64,000 nucleotides of DNA from Streptacidiphilus sp. P02-A3a (GCF_014084105.1 NZ_CP048289.1:2861922-2925921); one strand, 5' to 3'; positions 11,484 to 19,950 are shown, numbered from the stretch's first letter. Made by a program: numbers and translations. The notes: a model not told the origin generated them from the letters alone.

Positions 11484-11493
11484 CGATATATCG
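11484..11493. promoter_or_regulatory. Palindrome CGATATATCG, candidate PadR operator
   Basis: A perfect 10-bp AT-centred palindrome lies 57 bp before the padR-type start codon. PadR repressors commonly bind AT-rich palindromes and repress their own gene. It may also overlap the promoter, as this is the most AT-rich part of the gap. Confidence 0.45.
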
Positions 11494-11503
11494 TTGAGCC
11501 ATC

Positions 11504-11520
11504 GGGACAGTCGTTGTCCC
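11504..11520. promoter_or_regulatory. Inverted repeat GGGACA-N5-TGTCCC before the PadR gene
   Basis: Perfect 6-bp arms with a 5-bp spacer, 10 bp downstream of the first palindrome and 30 bp before the start codon. It may be a second operator or a leader hairpin. Confidence 0.4.
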
Positions 11521-11549
11521 GTGGAAACCGTCTTGAAAGGACGAACATC

Positions 11550-12218
11550 ATGCGATCGGGAATCCCCTTTGACGCAGCGCAGCCCGACCCCTCCGGTCGT
11601 GGGCGGCGCGGAGAACGTGGGCATCGGGGCCATGGCCCCCGCCCTGAGTACCGGGAGGCGTTCGGCGGCTTCGGGCCGCCGGACCGTGGGGGCTTCGGCC
11701 CCGGCCCGTTCGGGCCCGGCTTCGGGCCCTTCGGTCACGGCGGCGGCATGCGCGGCCGTGGTGGCCGACACGGCGGCCGGGCGCGGCGCGGCGACGTGCG
11801 CGCCTCGCTGCTGGCCCTGCTCAAGGACCGGCCGATGCACGGCTACGAGATGATCCGCGAGATCGCGGAGCGCTCCGGCGGCAGCTGGCGGCCCAGCCCC
11901 GGTTCGGTCTACCCCACCCTCCAGATGCTGGAGGAGGAGGGATTGATCAGCAGTGAGGAGACCGGCGGCAAGCGGCTGTTCAGCCTCACCGAGACCGGCC
12001 GCGCCGAGGCCGAGAGCGGCCCGGAGGCCCCCTGGGAGGAGGCCGGCCAGGGCGAGCAGTGGGGTATCGTGCGCGAGTTCGGCGTGGCCGAGGGCGCGGT
12101 GCGCGACGCACTGCGGCAGGTGGTCGTGACCGGCACCCCCGAGCAGCGGGCCAAGGCGCTCGCGGTGCTCGCGGACGCCCGCAAGCGGCTCTACCTCATC
12201 CTCGCCGAGGAGAGCTGA
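11550..12218 (+). CDS. PadR family transcriptional regulator with Gly-rich N-terminal extension
   Basis: A 222-residue regulator. Residues 1-80 are a low-complexity Gly/Arg/Pro/Phe stretch (GFGPGPFGPGFGPFGHGGG). Residues about 84-160 are the PadR winged helix: DVRASLLALLKDRPMHGYEMIREIAERSGGSWRPSPGSVYPTLQMLEEEGLI, then the wing GKRLFSLTETG. A C-terminal helical dimerisation segment follows. ATG 11550 has GAAAGGA 10 bp upstream. PadR proteins usually sense small molecules and repress nearby efflux genes; here no transporter adjoins, and two inverted repeats upstream suggest autoregulation. Confidence 0.9.
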   Translation: MRSGIPFDAAQPDPSGRGRRGERGHRGHGPRPEYREAFGGFGPPDRGGFGPGPFGPGFGPFGHGGGMRGRGGRHGGRARRGDVRASLLALLKDRPMHGYEMIREIAERSGGSWRPSPGSVYPTLQMLEEEGLISSEETGGKRLFSLTETGRAEAESGPEAPWEEAGQGEQWGIVREFGVAEGAVRDALRQVVVTGTPEQRAKALAVLADARKRLYLILAEES

Positions 12219-12538
12219 GCCAGGTGGTCGGGAACCGGCCGCCAGCCAGGGGCGCACAGGCCCGCCGCACGCTGCGCGGCGCGCCTGTGCGCGGGGTGGC
12301 GAATCATGGCGCAGGGGCCGATCGGGACCGCATTCCGCCTGGTTGACGGTATGGGGGTCGGTCGAGCGGGGGTGGCGGGGGCAGGTTGGCCGAAGTGCAC
12401 GGTGGGAAGATCGTATCTGTGGGTTGACTGCCGCTCACCGAGCGCAGCAGACTACCGGGAACGGCGGACCGACAGGCCGTCAGTTCCTTTGGATCTCATC
12501 GTTTTTCTGCATCCGCATCCCTCCCCGTCCCTGACGAT
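12219..12538. other. Intergenic region before the Clp-N protein
   Basis: About 320 bp. Apart from the hairpin at 12252-12292, it contains a TTGACT at about 12424 that could be a -35 box for the next gene, and an AT-richer stretch at 12485-12520. No other structure seen. Confidence 0.4.
12252..12292 (+). terminator. Hairpin after the PadR gene
   Basis: Ten-bp perfect arms (12252-12261 with 12283-12292) enclose a GC-rich, internally pairing loop. It starts 34 bp after the stop codon. No T-run follows, so it is a GC-type actinobacterial terminator candidate only. Confidence 0.5.
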
Positions 12539-13144
12539 GTGGTGGATCACGTGTACTCAGACCTGTACCAACCGGACCTGCGTGAACCCGACCGCAGGCA
12601 GGCCGCCGCTTCCGGCAGCCTCAGCCGAATCGCCGCAGGCGCCCGCCGACGGGCGCTGCGGGCCGGTGACGCCGAAGTGGACACCGGCCACCTGCTGCAC
12701 GCCCTGCTGGAATCGGACGACCGCGCCCTGGGGCTGACCGCGCCGCAGCAGGCGCAGTCCACCCGGCTGATGGCCTATCTGGCCCAGCGCAGCATCGGGT
12801 TCGGCCGCGAGTGGAGATCCGGCGAGGGCGCCGGGACGCACCGGGCGCAGGAGCGCAACCGGCTGCGCTGGAGCCGCTCCGCCGGAGACGCGCTGGAGCA
12901 GGCGTCCCGGGTGGCGCTGGCCAGGACCGGCCAGGAGGCGGACGCGCTGGACCTGCTGGCGCAGCTGGCCGCCGATCCGTCCTGTCGGGCGGTCACGATC
13001 CTGTGCGGCGCGGGGGTGGATCCGGGGGTCGTGGCCACGAGGGTGCGGGCCGAGATCGTCGCCGGGATCATCGCCCAGGTCGTCGCCGAGGTGGTGCCCG
13101 AGGCGGCCGACGAGGCCGTACCGTGGCAGGGCGGGCGGTACTGA
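12539..13144 (+). CDS. Clp N-domain (double Clp repeat) protein
   Basis: A 201-residue soluble protein. It holds one clear Clp repeat (about 27-60: SLSRIAAGARRRALRAGDAEVDTGHLLHALLESDDRAL) and a second weaker half (about 107-150: RLRWSRSAGDALEQASRVALARTGQEADALDLLAQLAADPSCRAVTIL). There is no AAA+ module, so it is not a ClpA/ClpC chaperone. It resembles stand-alone Clp-N proteins, possibly an adaptor or decoy for ClpC. GTG 12539 is the start of the frame; GTG 12551 is an equally plausible start. Followed by a strong hairpin. Confidence 0.8.
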   Translation: MVDHVYSDLYQPDLREPDRRQAAASGSLSRIAAGARRRALRAGDAEVDTGHLLHALLESDDRALGLTAPQQAQSTRLMAYLAQRSIGFGREWRSGEGAGTHRAQERNRLRWSRSAGDALEQASRVALARTGQEADALDLLAQLAADPSCRAVTILCGAGVDPGVVATRVRAEIVAGIIAQVVAEVVPEAADEAVPWQGGRY

Positions 13145-13189
13145 CCGCCGGCCGGTCACCCGGTGGTACCGGTGGGTGAGCAGCAGAAC

Positions 13190-13223
13190 GGGGGCCGCTG
13201 CCGTGGATACGGCAGCGGCCCCC
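13190..13223 (+). terminator. Terminator hairpin after the Clp-N gene
   Basis: A 15-bp perfect stem (13190-13204 with 13209-13223) closes loop GGAT. No T-run follows. Confidence 0.75.
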
Positions 13224-13605
13224 GCCGCTTGCCCCTGGCGTCCGCCGAGGCCAGGGACCGCACCGGGCCACTGCCGTGCCGTCCCCCCGGCGGCCACTGC
13301 GATGCCGCCTCAGGGGGCTTGCCCCGTCGGCGGTCTGAGTGGTCAACAGCAGTTGCCCAGTACGGGAAGAACATACAGGCGAACCGGTCTCCTGGGCATG
13401 CCAATATGGCTGTTCGGGCAGGTCCGGGGCGCAGGCCCCGGTTTCACCAGGGGCTCTTGGGTCGGATTGTCAGTGCCCTCGTCTAGCGTGTCCAGTGCGC
13501 ACCCGGACCGGCCGCGGACGTGTCGGTCCGCCCTGCCGTGCTGCCGCAACTCCGCCGTCGGCGCCCGCCCTTGGGCGGCCCGCCCTGCCTGGAAGGATCC
13601 GAGCC
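13224..13605. other. Intergenic region before the NUDIX gene
   Basis: About 380 bp. It contains a small GC hairpin around 13419-13436 followed by TTT, then the PafBC-type promoter at 13467-13489 and a 110-base leader. The frame is open from 13339, but composition before 13495 does not look coding. Confidence 0.5.
13467..13489 (+). promoter_or_regulatory. Perfect PafBC-dependent (RecA-NDp) promoter upstream of the NUDIX gene
   Basis: TTGTCAGTG (13467-13475), eight bases, then TAGCGT (13484-13489). Every conserved position of TTGTCRGTG-N8-TAnnnT is matched. Predicted transcription start is at about 13495, where an in-frame GTG (13495-13497) also stands. Confidence 0.75.
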
Positions 13606-14142
13606 ATGGCCTCCACCGTGCTCCACACCCTGACCGTGCCCTGGGTCCGTCCGCCGCACCGGATGGACCTGCTGCTCGGCTCCGAACTGCCGCCGGGCTA
13701 CGAGGTCACCACGGCTTTCGTGATCGCGCTGGACAGCGCCGACCGGATGCTGCTGACCAGGGTGGACCTGCCGGGGCGCGGGTGGGGGGTGCCCGGCGGG
13801 CACGTGGATCCGGGGGAGGGCGTGGTCGCGGCGGCGGCCCGCGAACTCACCGAGGAGACCGGTCTGGTGGTGCCCGCCGAGCGGCTGGCGCTGTTCGGCG
13901 GGCAGCGGATCACCCTGCTGGAGGGTCGGCCCGCCGACTACGCCTATCCGGAGCGGGCCTACATGGCCTTCTACACGGTCCGGCTGGACCGCCCGGGGGC
14001 TCCGACCAGCCCGCCGCCGGGCACCGAGTGCGGCGCGGCCGAGTGGGTCGACCGGGCCGAGGTGCCGCTGCGCTGCCCGCGGGCGGAGTGGCTGCCGCTG
14101 CTCGCCGCGCTGGAGCCGATAGCGGGCACACCGGGCGGCTAG
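13606..14142 (+). CDS. NUDIX hydrolase
   Basis: A 178-residue NUDIX-fold pyrophosphohydrolase. The box spans residues 65-87: GHVDPGEGVVAAAARELTEETGLVV, with RELTEET carrying the catalytic glutamates. The fold starts with AFVIALDSADRMLLTRVDLPGRGWGVPGG. The substrate cannot be read from sequence; nucleotide-pool sanitation is plausible. ATG 13606 has GGAAGG 9 bp upstream. A leaderless GTG at 13495, in frame, would add 37 residues of Arg/Pro-rich sequence and cannot be excluded. The perfect PafBC-type promoter suggests induction by DNA damage. Confidence 0.9.
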   Translation: MASTVLHTLTVPWVRPPHRMDLLLGSELPPGYEVTTAFVIALDSADRMLLTRVDLPGRGWGVPGGHVDPGEGVVAAAARELTEETGLVVPAERLALFGGQRITLLEGRPADYAYPERAYMAFYTVRLDRPGAPTSPPPGTECGAAEWVDRAEVPLRCPRAEWLPLLAALEPIAGTPGG

Positions 14143-14249
14143 GACGCGCGGGACTCGTGGGAGGTCGTGGGATCGGTGGGGCGAGCAAGCGCGGTACCGG
14201 TCGGTAACCCGGCGGCGCCGGTCCCGCTCGGGCGCGTTAACGTGTCCGC

Positions 14250-15041
14250 ATGCCGATGCCGTTCGCCGAGAAGATCCGTGCCGCCGCCCGGCAGCGGGCC
14301 CGCCGCGCAGCCACGACGCTGGTCCACCGGGGCTGGCAGTGGGTGCAGGAGGCGGGCTCGGTCAGCGCCGAGCGGCCCGGACGGCTGCGCTTCGGCGCGA
14401 TCGGCGAGTGCACCCGGTTGACCTTCCCGCTCGGCTCGGTCTTCAACGAGCAGTGGATCCACCTCGGGCCCTACTGCATCATCGGCGAGGGCGTCTCCAT
14501 GTCCGCCGGGTTCCTGCCCGGTCTCGACCTCGGCCCCGAGCCGGTGATCCGGATCGGCGGCGGCTGCGTGATCGGCCGTGACAGCCACATCGTCGGCCAC
14601 CACTCGATCACCTTCGGCGACGACGTGTGGACCGGCCCCGGCGTCTATGTCACCGACGAGAACCACTCCTACGACGATCCGGATCTGCCGATCGGCAAGC
14701 AGTGGCCGCGCAACGAGGCGGTCTCCATCGGCTCCGGCAGCTGGATCGGCACCGGCGCGGTGATCCTGCCCGGCGCCACCATCGGCCGCAACGTGGTGGT
14801 GGCGGCGAACGCCGTGGTCCGGGGCGTGGTCCCGGACCACAGCGTGGTCGCGGGCGCGCCCGCGCGGATCGTCCGCCGGTACACCCCGGAGCAGGGCTGG
14901 CAGCCGCCGATGCGGACGATCGCGCCCAAGCCCATCCCGCCGGGGATCACCCATGAGGAACTGGTGGCACTGATCGGGTGGGACCTGCGCCCGCCCAAGG
15001 AGGAGGACTCGGACGGCACCCGCCCCGACCCGGTCGGCTGA
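14250..15041 (+). CDS. Hexapeptide-repeat acyltransferase (left-handed beta-helix)
   Basis: A 263-residue protein with hexapeptide repeats: CIIGEGVSMSAG, VIRIGGGCVIGRDSHIVGHHSITFGDDVWTGPGVYVTDENHSYDDPD, VSIGSGSWIGTGAVILPGATIGRNVVVAANAVVRGVVPDHSVVAGAPARIVRRY. The NHSYDDP segment matches the active-site loop of WbbJ/maltose O-acetyltransferase-type enzymes, which use acetyl- or other acyl-CoA. The acceptor (sugar or lipid) is unknown. It is convergent with the MFS gene; a hairpin with 8-bp arms lies between. ATG 14250 may follow a short leader. Confidence 0.88.
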   Translation: MPMPFAEKIRAAARQRARRAATTLVHRGWQWVQEAGSVSAERPGRLRFGAIGECTRLTFPLGSVFNEQWIHLGPYCIIGEGVSMSAGFLPGLDLGPEPVIRIGGGCVIGRDSHIVGHHSITFGDDVWTGPGVYVTDENHSYDDPDLPIGKQWPRNEAVSIGSGSWIGTGAVILPGATIGRNVVVAANAVVRGVVPDHSVVAGAPARIVRRYTPEQGWQPPMRTIAPKPIPPGITHEELVALIGWDLRPPKEEDSDGTRPDPVG

Positions 15042-15042
15042 A

Positions 15043-15073
15043 CCGGGCCGGAACACCGGGTCACTCGGCCCGG
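15043..15073. terminator. Hairpin between convergent genes
   Basis: Arms CCGGGCCG (15043-15050) and CGGCCCGG (15066-15073) with a 15-base loop. Placed between two converging genes, it could serve both, but the stem is short. Confidence 0.4.
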
Positions 15074-15100
15074 ACGCCGGGCGGGCGCGGGCAGCCTGGG

Positions 15101-16330
15101 TCAGGCCGCCGCGCGGCGGACGGCCAGGGCGGCGACGCCGGAGAGCGCGGCCAGCAGCGCCACCGACAGCAGCGCCTGGGGCAGCCCGATCAGTTGGGCC
15201 AGGAAGCCGATCAGCGGCGGCCCGAGGACCATCCCGCCGTAGCCCAGGATGGACGCGGTGGCCACGCCCTTCGGCCCGTTCAGCGTGCCCGCGCCGTTGA
15301 TCGCCAGCGGGAAGATGTTCGCCAGCCCGAGGCCCACCAGCAGGAACCCGGCCAGGACGGCGGGCAGCCAGGGGCTGAGCGCGGCGACCAGCATCCCGAC
15401 GGTGGCCACGGCCGAGCCGCTGACCATGATCCGGGTCGGGCCAAAGCGTTCGATCAGCCGGGTGCCGCTCAGCCGTCCCGCCGTCATCGCCAGCGAGTAG
15501 GCGGCGAAGCCCGCGGCGGCGACCGAGGCGGAGGCGTGCACGTCCGCGGTCAGGTGCAGGGTGCCCCAGTCGGCCAGCGCCCCCTCGCCGTAGGCGTCGC
15601 AGAGCGCGACCAGGCCGAACAGCAGCACCAGCAGCATCGGCCCACGCGCCGCGGCTCCGGCGGTCCCGGCCGTCGGGTCGGCCCCGGCGCCGTCCTCGGT
15701 CGGGCGGGGCGCGGGCGGCACGTGGTGCCGCAGCAGCGGTACCGCCAGCGCCGCGGTGGCGGCCAGCCCGAGGCCCGCCATCAGCCCCAGGTGCGCCGCC
15801 GCCGAGAGCTGGGTGGCCAGCAGTCCGCCCAGGGTCGCGCCGAGCAGTCCGCCGAGGCTGTACGCGGCGTGGAAGGAGGCCATGACCGGCCGTCGGATCA
15901 CCGCGATCAGGTCCACCGCCGCGCTGTTGAGGGCGACGTTCAGGCCGCCGAAGCCGGTGCCGAAGATCAGCAGCACCGCGCTCAGCCCGGCCGCCGAGTG
16001 CACCTGCGCGGGCAGCGCCACGCTGCCGCAGAGCACGACCGCGGCGGCCACGGTGACCCGGTGGTTGCCGTAGCGGATGCAGAGCCGGCCGACCGGGCCC
16101 ATGGTCAGGACGGCCCCGGCCGAGACGCAGAGCAGCGCGAGCCCCAGCACTCCGGCGGAGGCGTGGACGTCGGCCTTGACGGCGGGGATGCGCACGACCC
16201 AGCCGGCGAAGACGAAGCCGTCGAGGGCGAAGAAGGCGGTGATGATCATCCGGGCGATGGGCCATTCGGACGACTGCGGGGAGGCGGAGGCGGGGCTGAC
16301 GGCGATGGCTGCTTTGTTTATTTGCGGCAC
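15101..16330 (-). CDS. MFS transporter, YbjJ/FucP-like
   Basis: A 409-residue transporter with about 12 hydrophobic helices. It starts with IITAFFALDGFVFAGWVVRIPAVKADV, a segment typical of the YbjJ-like MFS group, and has the cytoplasmic motif GRLCIRYGNHRVT between helices 2 and 3. The substrate is unknown. I place the start at GTG 16330, as helix 1 begins at about residue 28. TTG 16366 or ATG 16249 are alternatives. It is divergent from a ROK regulator only 17 bp away, and an inverted repeat covers its start, so the ROK protein probably controls it. Confidence 0.85.
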   Translation of the reverse strand: MPQINKAAIAVSPASASPQSSEWPIARMIITAFFALDGFVFAGWVVRIPAVKADVHASAGVLGLALLCVSAGAVLTMGPVGRLCIRYGNHRVTVAAAVVLCGSVALPAQVHSAAGLSAVLLIFGTGFGGLNVALNSAAVDLIAVIRRPVMASFHAAYSLGGLLGATLGGLLATQLSAAAHLGLMAGLGLAATAALAVPLLRHHVPPAPRPTEDGAGADPTAGTAGAAARGPMLLVLLFGLVALCDAYGEGALADWGTLHLTADVHASASVAAAGFAAYSLAMTAGRLSGTRLIERFGPTRIMVSGSAVATVGMLVAALSPWLPAVLAGFLLVGLGLANIFPLAINGAGTLNGPKGVATASILGYGGMVLGPPLIGFLAQLIGLPQALLSVALLAALSGVAALAVRRAAA

Positions 16331-16334
16331 AAAG
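16312..16334. promoter_or_regulatory. Inverted repeat CTTTGT-N11-ACAAAG in the MFS/ROK divergent region
   Basis: Perfect 6-bp arms with an AT-rich spacer (16312-16317 and 16329-16334) overlapping the MFS start. Its place between a ROK regulator and its divergent transporter makes it the natural operator candidate. Confidence 0.5.
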
Positions 16335-16347
16335 TCAGAATAGGAGT

Positions 16348-17565
16348 GTGCAGCGTACCCAGACAAGTCCCGACCGGGGACGCGCGGCCCTCGGGCCCGC
16401 GCTCGCCCTCATCCACAGTGGGGCGGCCCCCACGCGTTCCGTGCTCACCGGCGCCCTCGGCGTCACCCGGGCCACCGCCGGGGCGATCACCGGCGAGCTG
16501 GAGGCGCTGGGGCTGATCACCGTCGACGCCCGGCCCGCCGGGGGGACCCGGGGCAGACCCTCGCACCGGCTCGCTGTCGACCCGTCAGGCCCGGTCGTGG
16601 CCGCCGCCCAGATCCACGCGGACGGCTTCACCGTCGCCCTGGCCGGGCTCGGCGGGCGGCTCGGCGAGCCGGTGGACCTGCCGCTGCCGCACAGCCCGAC
16701 CCCGGTCCGGGTGCTGCGGGCGGTGGTCGCCGAGGCCGCCCGGCAGGTCGCCGCCGACCCGCGCCGCTGTGTCGGCCTCGGCCTGGCCGTGCCCACGCCG
16801 GTGGCGCTGCCCGACCGCACCGCCGTGGCCGCCATGTACCTGGACTGGCCGCTCGGCACCCCGGTCGGCGAGTTGCTCGAACAGACGGCGGCCGAGGGCG
16901 GGTTGCCGCTGCCGGTCGACGTCGCCAACGACGCCAACCTGGCCGCGCTGGCCGAGCACCGGCACGGGGCCGGGCGCGGTGCCCGGCACCTGCTCTACGT
17001 CACCTCCGGCCACCGGGGCGTCGGTGGCGCGCTGGTGGTGGACGGCCGCCTGCACACCGGCAGCGCCGGGCTGGCGCTGGAGGTCGGACAGCTGACGGTC
17101 GATCCGAACGGCCGCCGCTGCCCCTGCGGCAATCGGGGCTGCCTGGACGTCGAGGCCGACCCGCCCGCGCTGCTGGCCGCCGCCGGGCGCGAGCCCGACG
17201 GGCGTCCCACGCTCGACCAGACCCGCGCGGTCTTCGCCGACGCGGCGGCCGGGGACGCGCGCGCCCGCGACGCCATCGACCACGTGGTGTACCGGCTCGG
17301 CCTGGGCATCGCGGGCGTCATCAACATCCTCAACCCGGACCGGGTGGTGCTCGGGGCGTTCCACAGCGCCCTGCTGGCGGCCGCGCCCGCCCGGCTGCCG
17401 AGCGTGGTCGCGCACCGCTCGCACTGGGGGCGCTGCGGTGAGATCGAGATCCTCCCGGCCGCGCTGGAGCGGCCCGAGCTCGCGGGCGCGGCCGAGCTCG
17501 CCTGGGCGCCGGTGCTGGCCGACCCGTTGGAGGGGCTGGGCAGCCCGGGGACCCCGGCGAAGTAG
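16348..17565 (+). CDS. ROK family transcriptional regulator
   Basis: A 405-residue protein. Residues about 10-65 form a winged helix (ALALIHSGAAPTRSVLTGALGVTRATAGAITGELEALGLITV). The ROK sugar-kinase-like domain follows, with VDVANDANLAALAEHRHGAGRGARHLLYVTSGHRGVGGALVVDGRLHTGSAGLALEVGQ and the zinc motif CPCGNRGCLDVE. ROK repressors respond to sugars or sugar phosphates. GTG 16348 overlaps a TAGGAG, so translation may be leaderless. Divergent MFS transporter is the likely target. Confidence 0.9.
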   Translation: MQRTQTSPDRGRAALGPALALIHSGAAPTRSVLTGALGVTRATAGAITGELEALGLITVDARPAGGTRGRPSHRLAVDPSGPVVAAAQIHADGFTVALAGLGGRLGEPVDLPLPHSPTPVRVLRAVVAEAARQVAADPRRCVGLGLAVPTPVALPDRTAVAAMYLDWPLGTPVGELLEQTAAEGGLPLPVDVANDANLAALAEHRHGAGRGARHLLYVTSGHRGVGGALVVDGRLHTGSAGLALEVGQLTVDPNGRRCPCGNRGCLDVEADPPALLAAAGREPDGRPTLDQTRAVFADAAAGDARARDAIDHVVYRLGLGIAGVINILNPDRVVLGAFHSALLAAAPARLPSVVAHRSHWGRCGEIEILPAALERPELAGAAELAWAPVLADPLEGLGSPGTPAK

Positions 17566-17726
17566 CCGGGGCGGCCGCCGGGTACTCCCTGGGGAGCAGT
17601 CCCGGTGTCGGCCCCGGCACGACGACCGGGCACCCCTCGGCGAGCGATTCTCGGTACTGGGACCGACCGACACGCACCGGACGGTCCAAGCCGCGAGGGA
17701 CGCGGCGAGCGACCTAGGAGCCCGAG

Positions 17727-18062
17727 ATGCACGCAACCCTTCTGGCGTCACCGTGGAACGGCGGCCCCGGCCCGTGGATCCTGCTGGTGCCGGTGTTCTG
17801 GATCACCATCGGCATCATCGTCCGCAACGTGCTGCGGCGCCGCTTCGGCTTCGGTCGCGGCGGCGGCCGCCGACCCGCCGCCGGGCCGGGCCGCAGGCCC
17901 GGCTGGTACGGCATGGCCGGTGCGCCGACCCCGGTCGAGACACTGAACCGCAAGTACGCCGACGGCGAGATCGACGAGTTCGAGTACCGCCAGCGCTACG
18001 ACCTGCTCACCGCGAGCAGTGACGAGTCCGCCGCCACCGAGGCGGCCGCGCCGAAGTCCTGA
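17727..18062 (+). CDS. Small membrane protein with C-terminal SHOCT domain
   Basis: 111 residues. A single transmembrane helix lies at about 16-35 (GPWILLVPVFWITIGIIVRNVL), followed by a Gly/Arg-rich basic linker. Residues about 70-95 read PVETLNRKYADGEIDEFEYRQRYDLL, the SHOCT (short C-terminal) motif thought to mediate oligomerisation or membrane tethering. The last 67 bp overlap the 3' end of the opposite-strand RsbW-like gene. Function unknown. Confidence 0.85.
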   Translation: MHATLLASPWNGGPGPWILLVPVFWITIGIIVRNVLRRRFGFGRGGGRRPAAGPGRRPGWYGMAGAPTPVETLNRKYADGEIDEFEYRQRYDLLTASSDESAATEAAAPKS

Positions 18063-18586
18063 CTCGCGCCGACACCCGCCAGGGGCTGCGGCTCCAGTGC
18101 CGGTTCCGGTTCCGGTAGCGTGACCGCGATCGGGACCGGGGTCGGCGGCGGCGTCTGTTCGGGCTCCGCCCCGGCCGGTTCCGGATCGAGCACCAGCGCG
18201 GTCTGCAGGGCGAACCAGACGATCTTGCCGTCGCCCTCCGGCTCCGCGCCCCACTCCTTGCTCAGCGCCGCGACCAGGGCCAGACCGCGCCCGCTCAGGT
18301 CCTCGACGTCGGGCTGGTGCAGCTCGGGGAGCACCGGGCTCGGGTCGTACACGCCGAGCCGCAGCCCGTCCGGGTACGCCTCCATCCGGACCCGGCACTC
18401 CTGGCCGGGGCCGACGTGGCGATGCACGTTGCCGAGCAGTTCGGTCACCCCGAGCTGGGCGGACGCCACCAGCTCGGACAACTCCCAGTGGCGCAGATGC
18501 GCCTGGATGATCTTGCGGACGGCGGCGAACCGCTTGGGTTCCGCGACTATGCGCAGTTCGTAGTGCTTTCCAGGATCTGACAGCAC
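17996..18586 (-). CDS. RsbW-like ATP-binding protein (GHKL anti-sigma/serine kinase type)
   Basis: 196 residues. Residues about 5-135 form an HATPase_c domain: FAAVRKIIQAHLRHWELSELVASAQLGVTELLGNVHRHVG gives the N-box (ELLGNVHRH), and VYDPSPVLPELHQPDVEDLSGRGLALVAALSKEWG gives the G1/G2 region. The 60-residue tail is Pro/Glu-rich. Streptomyces carry many such orphan RsbW-like proteins that act on sigma factors or anti-anti-sigma partners. GTG 18586 follows GGAGGAG. Its 3' end overlaps the SHOCT gene tail by 67 bp in antisense. Confidence 0.88.
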   Translation of the reverse strand: MLSDPGKHYELRIVAEPKRFAAVRKIIQAHLRHWELSELVASAQLGVTELLGNVHRHVGPGQECRVRMEAYPDGLRLGVYDPSPVLPELHQPDVEDLSGRGLALVAALSKEWGAEPEGDGKIVWFALQTALVLDPEPAGAEPEQTPPPTPVPIAVTLPEPEPALEPQPLAGVGASQDFGAAASVAADSSLLAVSRS

Positions 18587-18817
18587 CAGTCGGCTCCTCC
18601 CATGTCGGGGGACAGGGGTTTGCGACGTTCGGGTGGTCCGGAACCATGCTGCACTCCGGACTCTGCCAGCGTAACCGCTCGAACACGAGGAGTTGTGGAA
18701 CAGGAGGTCCCGTATGGCATATTCCAAGGTTTTGGCGCGACCCTGGTGCCGCGGGGCTACGGCTACGATGCGCAGGGGGCGAGGCGTCCAGAACCATAGA
18801 AAGAGAAGAACGCACAG

Positions 18818-19909
18818 ATGACGACCATGGATGTGGACCGCAGCGACGCCAAATACCGGGCCTGGCTGAAAGAGGCGGTCCGGAAGGTCCAGGCCGACGC
18901 CAACCGGTCCGCGGACACCCATCTGCTGCGCTTCCCGCTGCCCGAGGACTGGGGGGTCGACCTCTACCTCAAGGACGAGTCCACCCACCCCACCGGCAGC
19001 CTCAAGCACCGGCTCGCCCGGTCGCTGTTCCTGTACGCCCTGTGCAACGGCTGGATCCGCCCCGGACGCCCGGTGGTCGAGGCCTCCAGCGGCTCCACGG
19101 CGGTCTCCGAGGCCTACTTCGCCAAGCTGGTCGGGGTGCCGTTCATCGCGGTCATGCCGCGCACCACCAGCTGCGAGAAGATCGCCCTGATCGAGGCCCA
19201 GGGCGGCACCTGCCACCTGGTCGACGACACCAGGACGCTGTACGAGGTGTCCGCCCGGCTGGCCGAGGAATCCGGCGGCCACTACATGGATCAGTTCACC
19301 TACGCCGAACGGGCGACGGACTGGCGCGGCAACAACAACATCGCCGAGTCGATCTACGCGCAGCTGCGGCTGGAACGGCACCCGGTCCCGGCCTGGATCG
19401 TGGCGACCGCCGGTACCGGCGGCACCTCGGCCACCCTCGCCCGCTACGTCCACTACATCCAGGCGGACACCCGGATCTGCGTCGCCGACCCGGAGAACTC
19501 GGTGTTCTTCGACGGCTGGGTCGCCGCCGACCCCTCGGTGACCTGCGAGCGGGGCTCGCGGATCGAGGGCATCGGCCGCCCCCGGATGGAGCCGAGCTTC
19601 ATCCCCGGCGCGATCGACCGGATGATGAAGGTCCCGGACGCCGCCTCGATCGCCGCCGCCCGGGCCCTGGAGGGGGCGATCGGCCGCAAGCCCGGCGGCT
19701 CCACCGGGACCGGGCTGTGGAGCGCGTTCAAGATCGTCTCCGAGATGCGCGCGGCGGGGGAGCGCGGCAGCGTGGTCACCCTGATCTGCGACCCGGGCGA
19801 CCGCTACCTGGACAAGTACTACTCCGACGCCTGGCTGGCGGAGCAGGGCATCGACATCGCACCGCACGCCGCCGCGATCGGGAAGTTCCTGGCCGGCGGA
19901 GCGTGGTGA
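18818..19909 (+). CDS. PLP-dependent cysteine synthase-fold enzyme, Cds1 (L-cysteine desulfhydrase)-like
   Basis: 363 residues of fold-type II PLP enzyme. The PLP lysine is K63 in [17 protein letters not shown]. The substrate loop is [27 protein letters not shown], and the phosphate-binding loop is [16 protein letters not shown]. The C-terminal [15 protein letters not shown] and [19 protein letters not shown] match the Cds1 group of actinobacteria, which releases H2S, pyruvate and ammonia from cysteine. A true cysteine synthase role is less likely but possible. ATG 18827 is a second in-frame start. Monocistronic. Confidence 0.88.
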   Translation: MTTMDVDRSDAKYRAWLKEAVRKVQADANRSADTHLLRFPLPEDWGVDLYLKDESTHPTGSLKHRLARSLFLYALCNGWIRPGRPVVEASSGSTAVSEAYFAKLVGVPFIAVMPRTTSCEKIALIEAQGGTCHLVDDTRTLYEVSARLAEESGGHYMDQFTYAERATDWRGNNNIAESIYAQLRLERHPVPAWIVATAGTGGTSATLARYVHYIQADTRICVADPENSVFFDGWVAADPSVTCERGSRIEGIGRPRMEPSFIPGAIDRMMKVPDAASIAAARALEGAIGRKPGGSTGTGLWSAFKIVSEMRAAGERGSVVTLICDPGDRYLDKYYSDAWLAEQGIDIAPHAAAIGKFLAGGAW

Positions 19910-19950
19910 GCTCCGGCCGGATGCCCGCCCCGCCCGACTGACCCGCACCG

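Noticed and set aside
11466..11488. TTGTCG before the PadR gene as a PafBC promoter
   Set aside because: No TAnnnT at the required distance.
14978..16516. Plus-strand open frame across the MFS gene
   Set aside because: Shadow frame; the minus strand encodes a clear 12-helix transporter.
18587..19948. Upstream extension of the RsbW-like frame across the PLP enzyme gene
   Set aside because: The real gene starts at GTG 18586 after GGAGGAG; the rest is antisense shadow of the Cds1-like gene.
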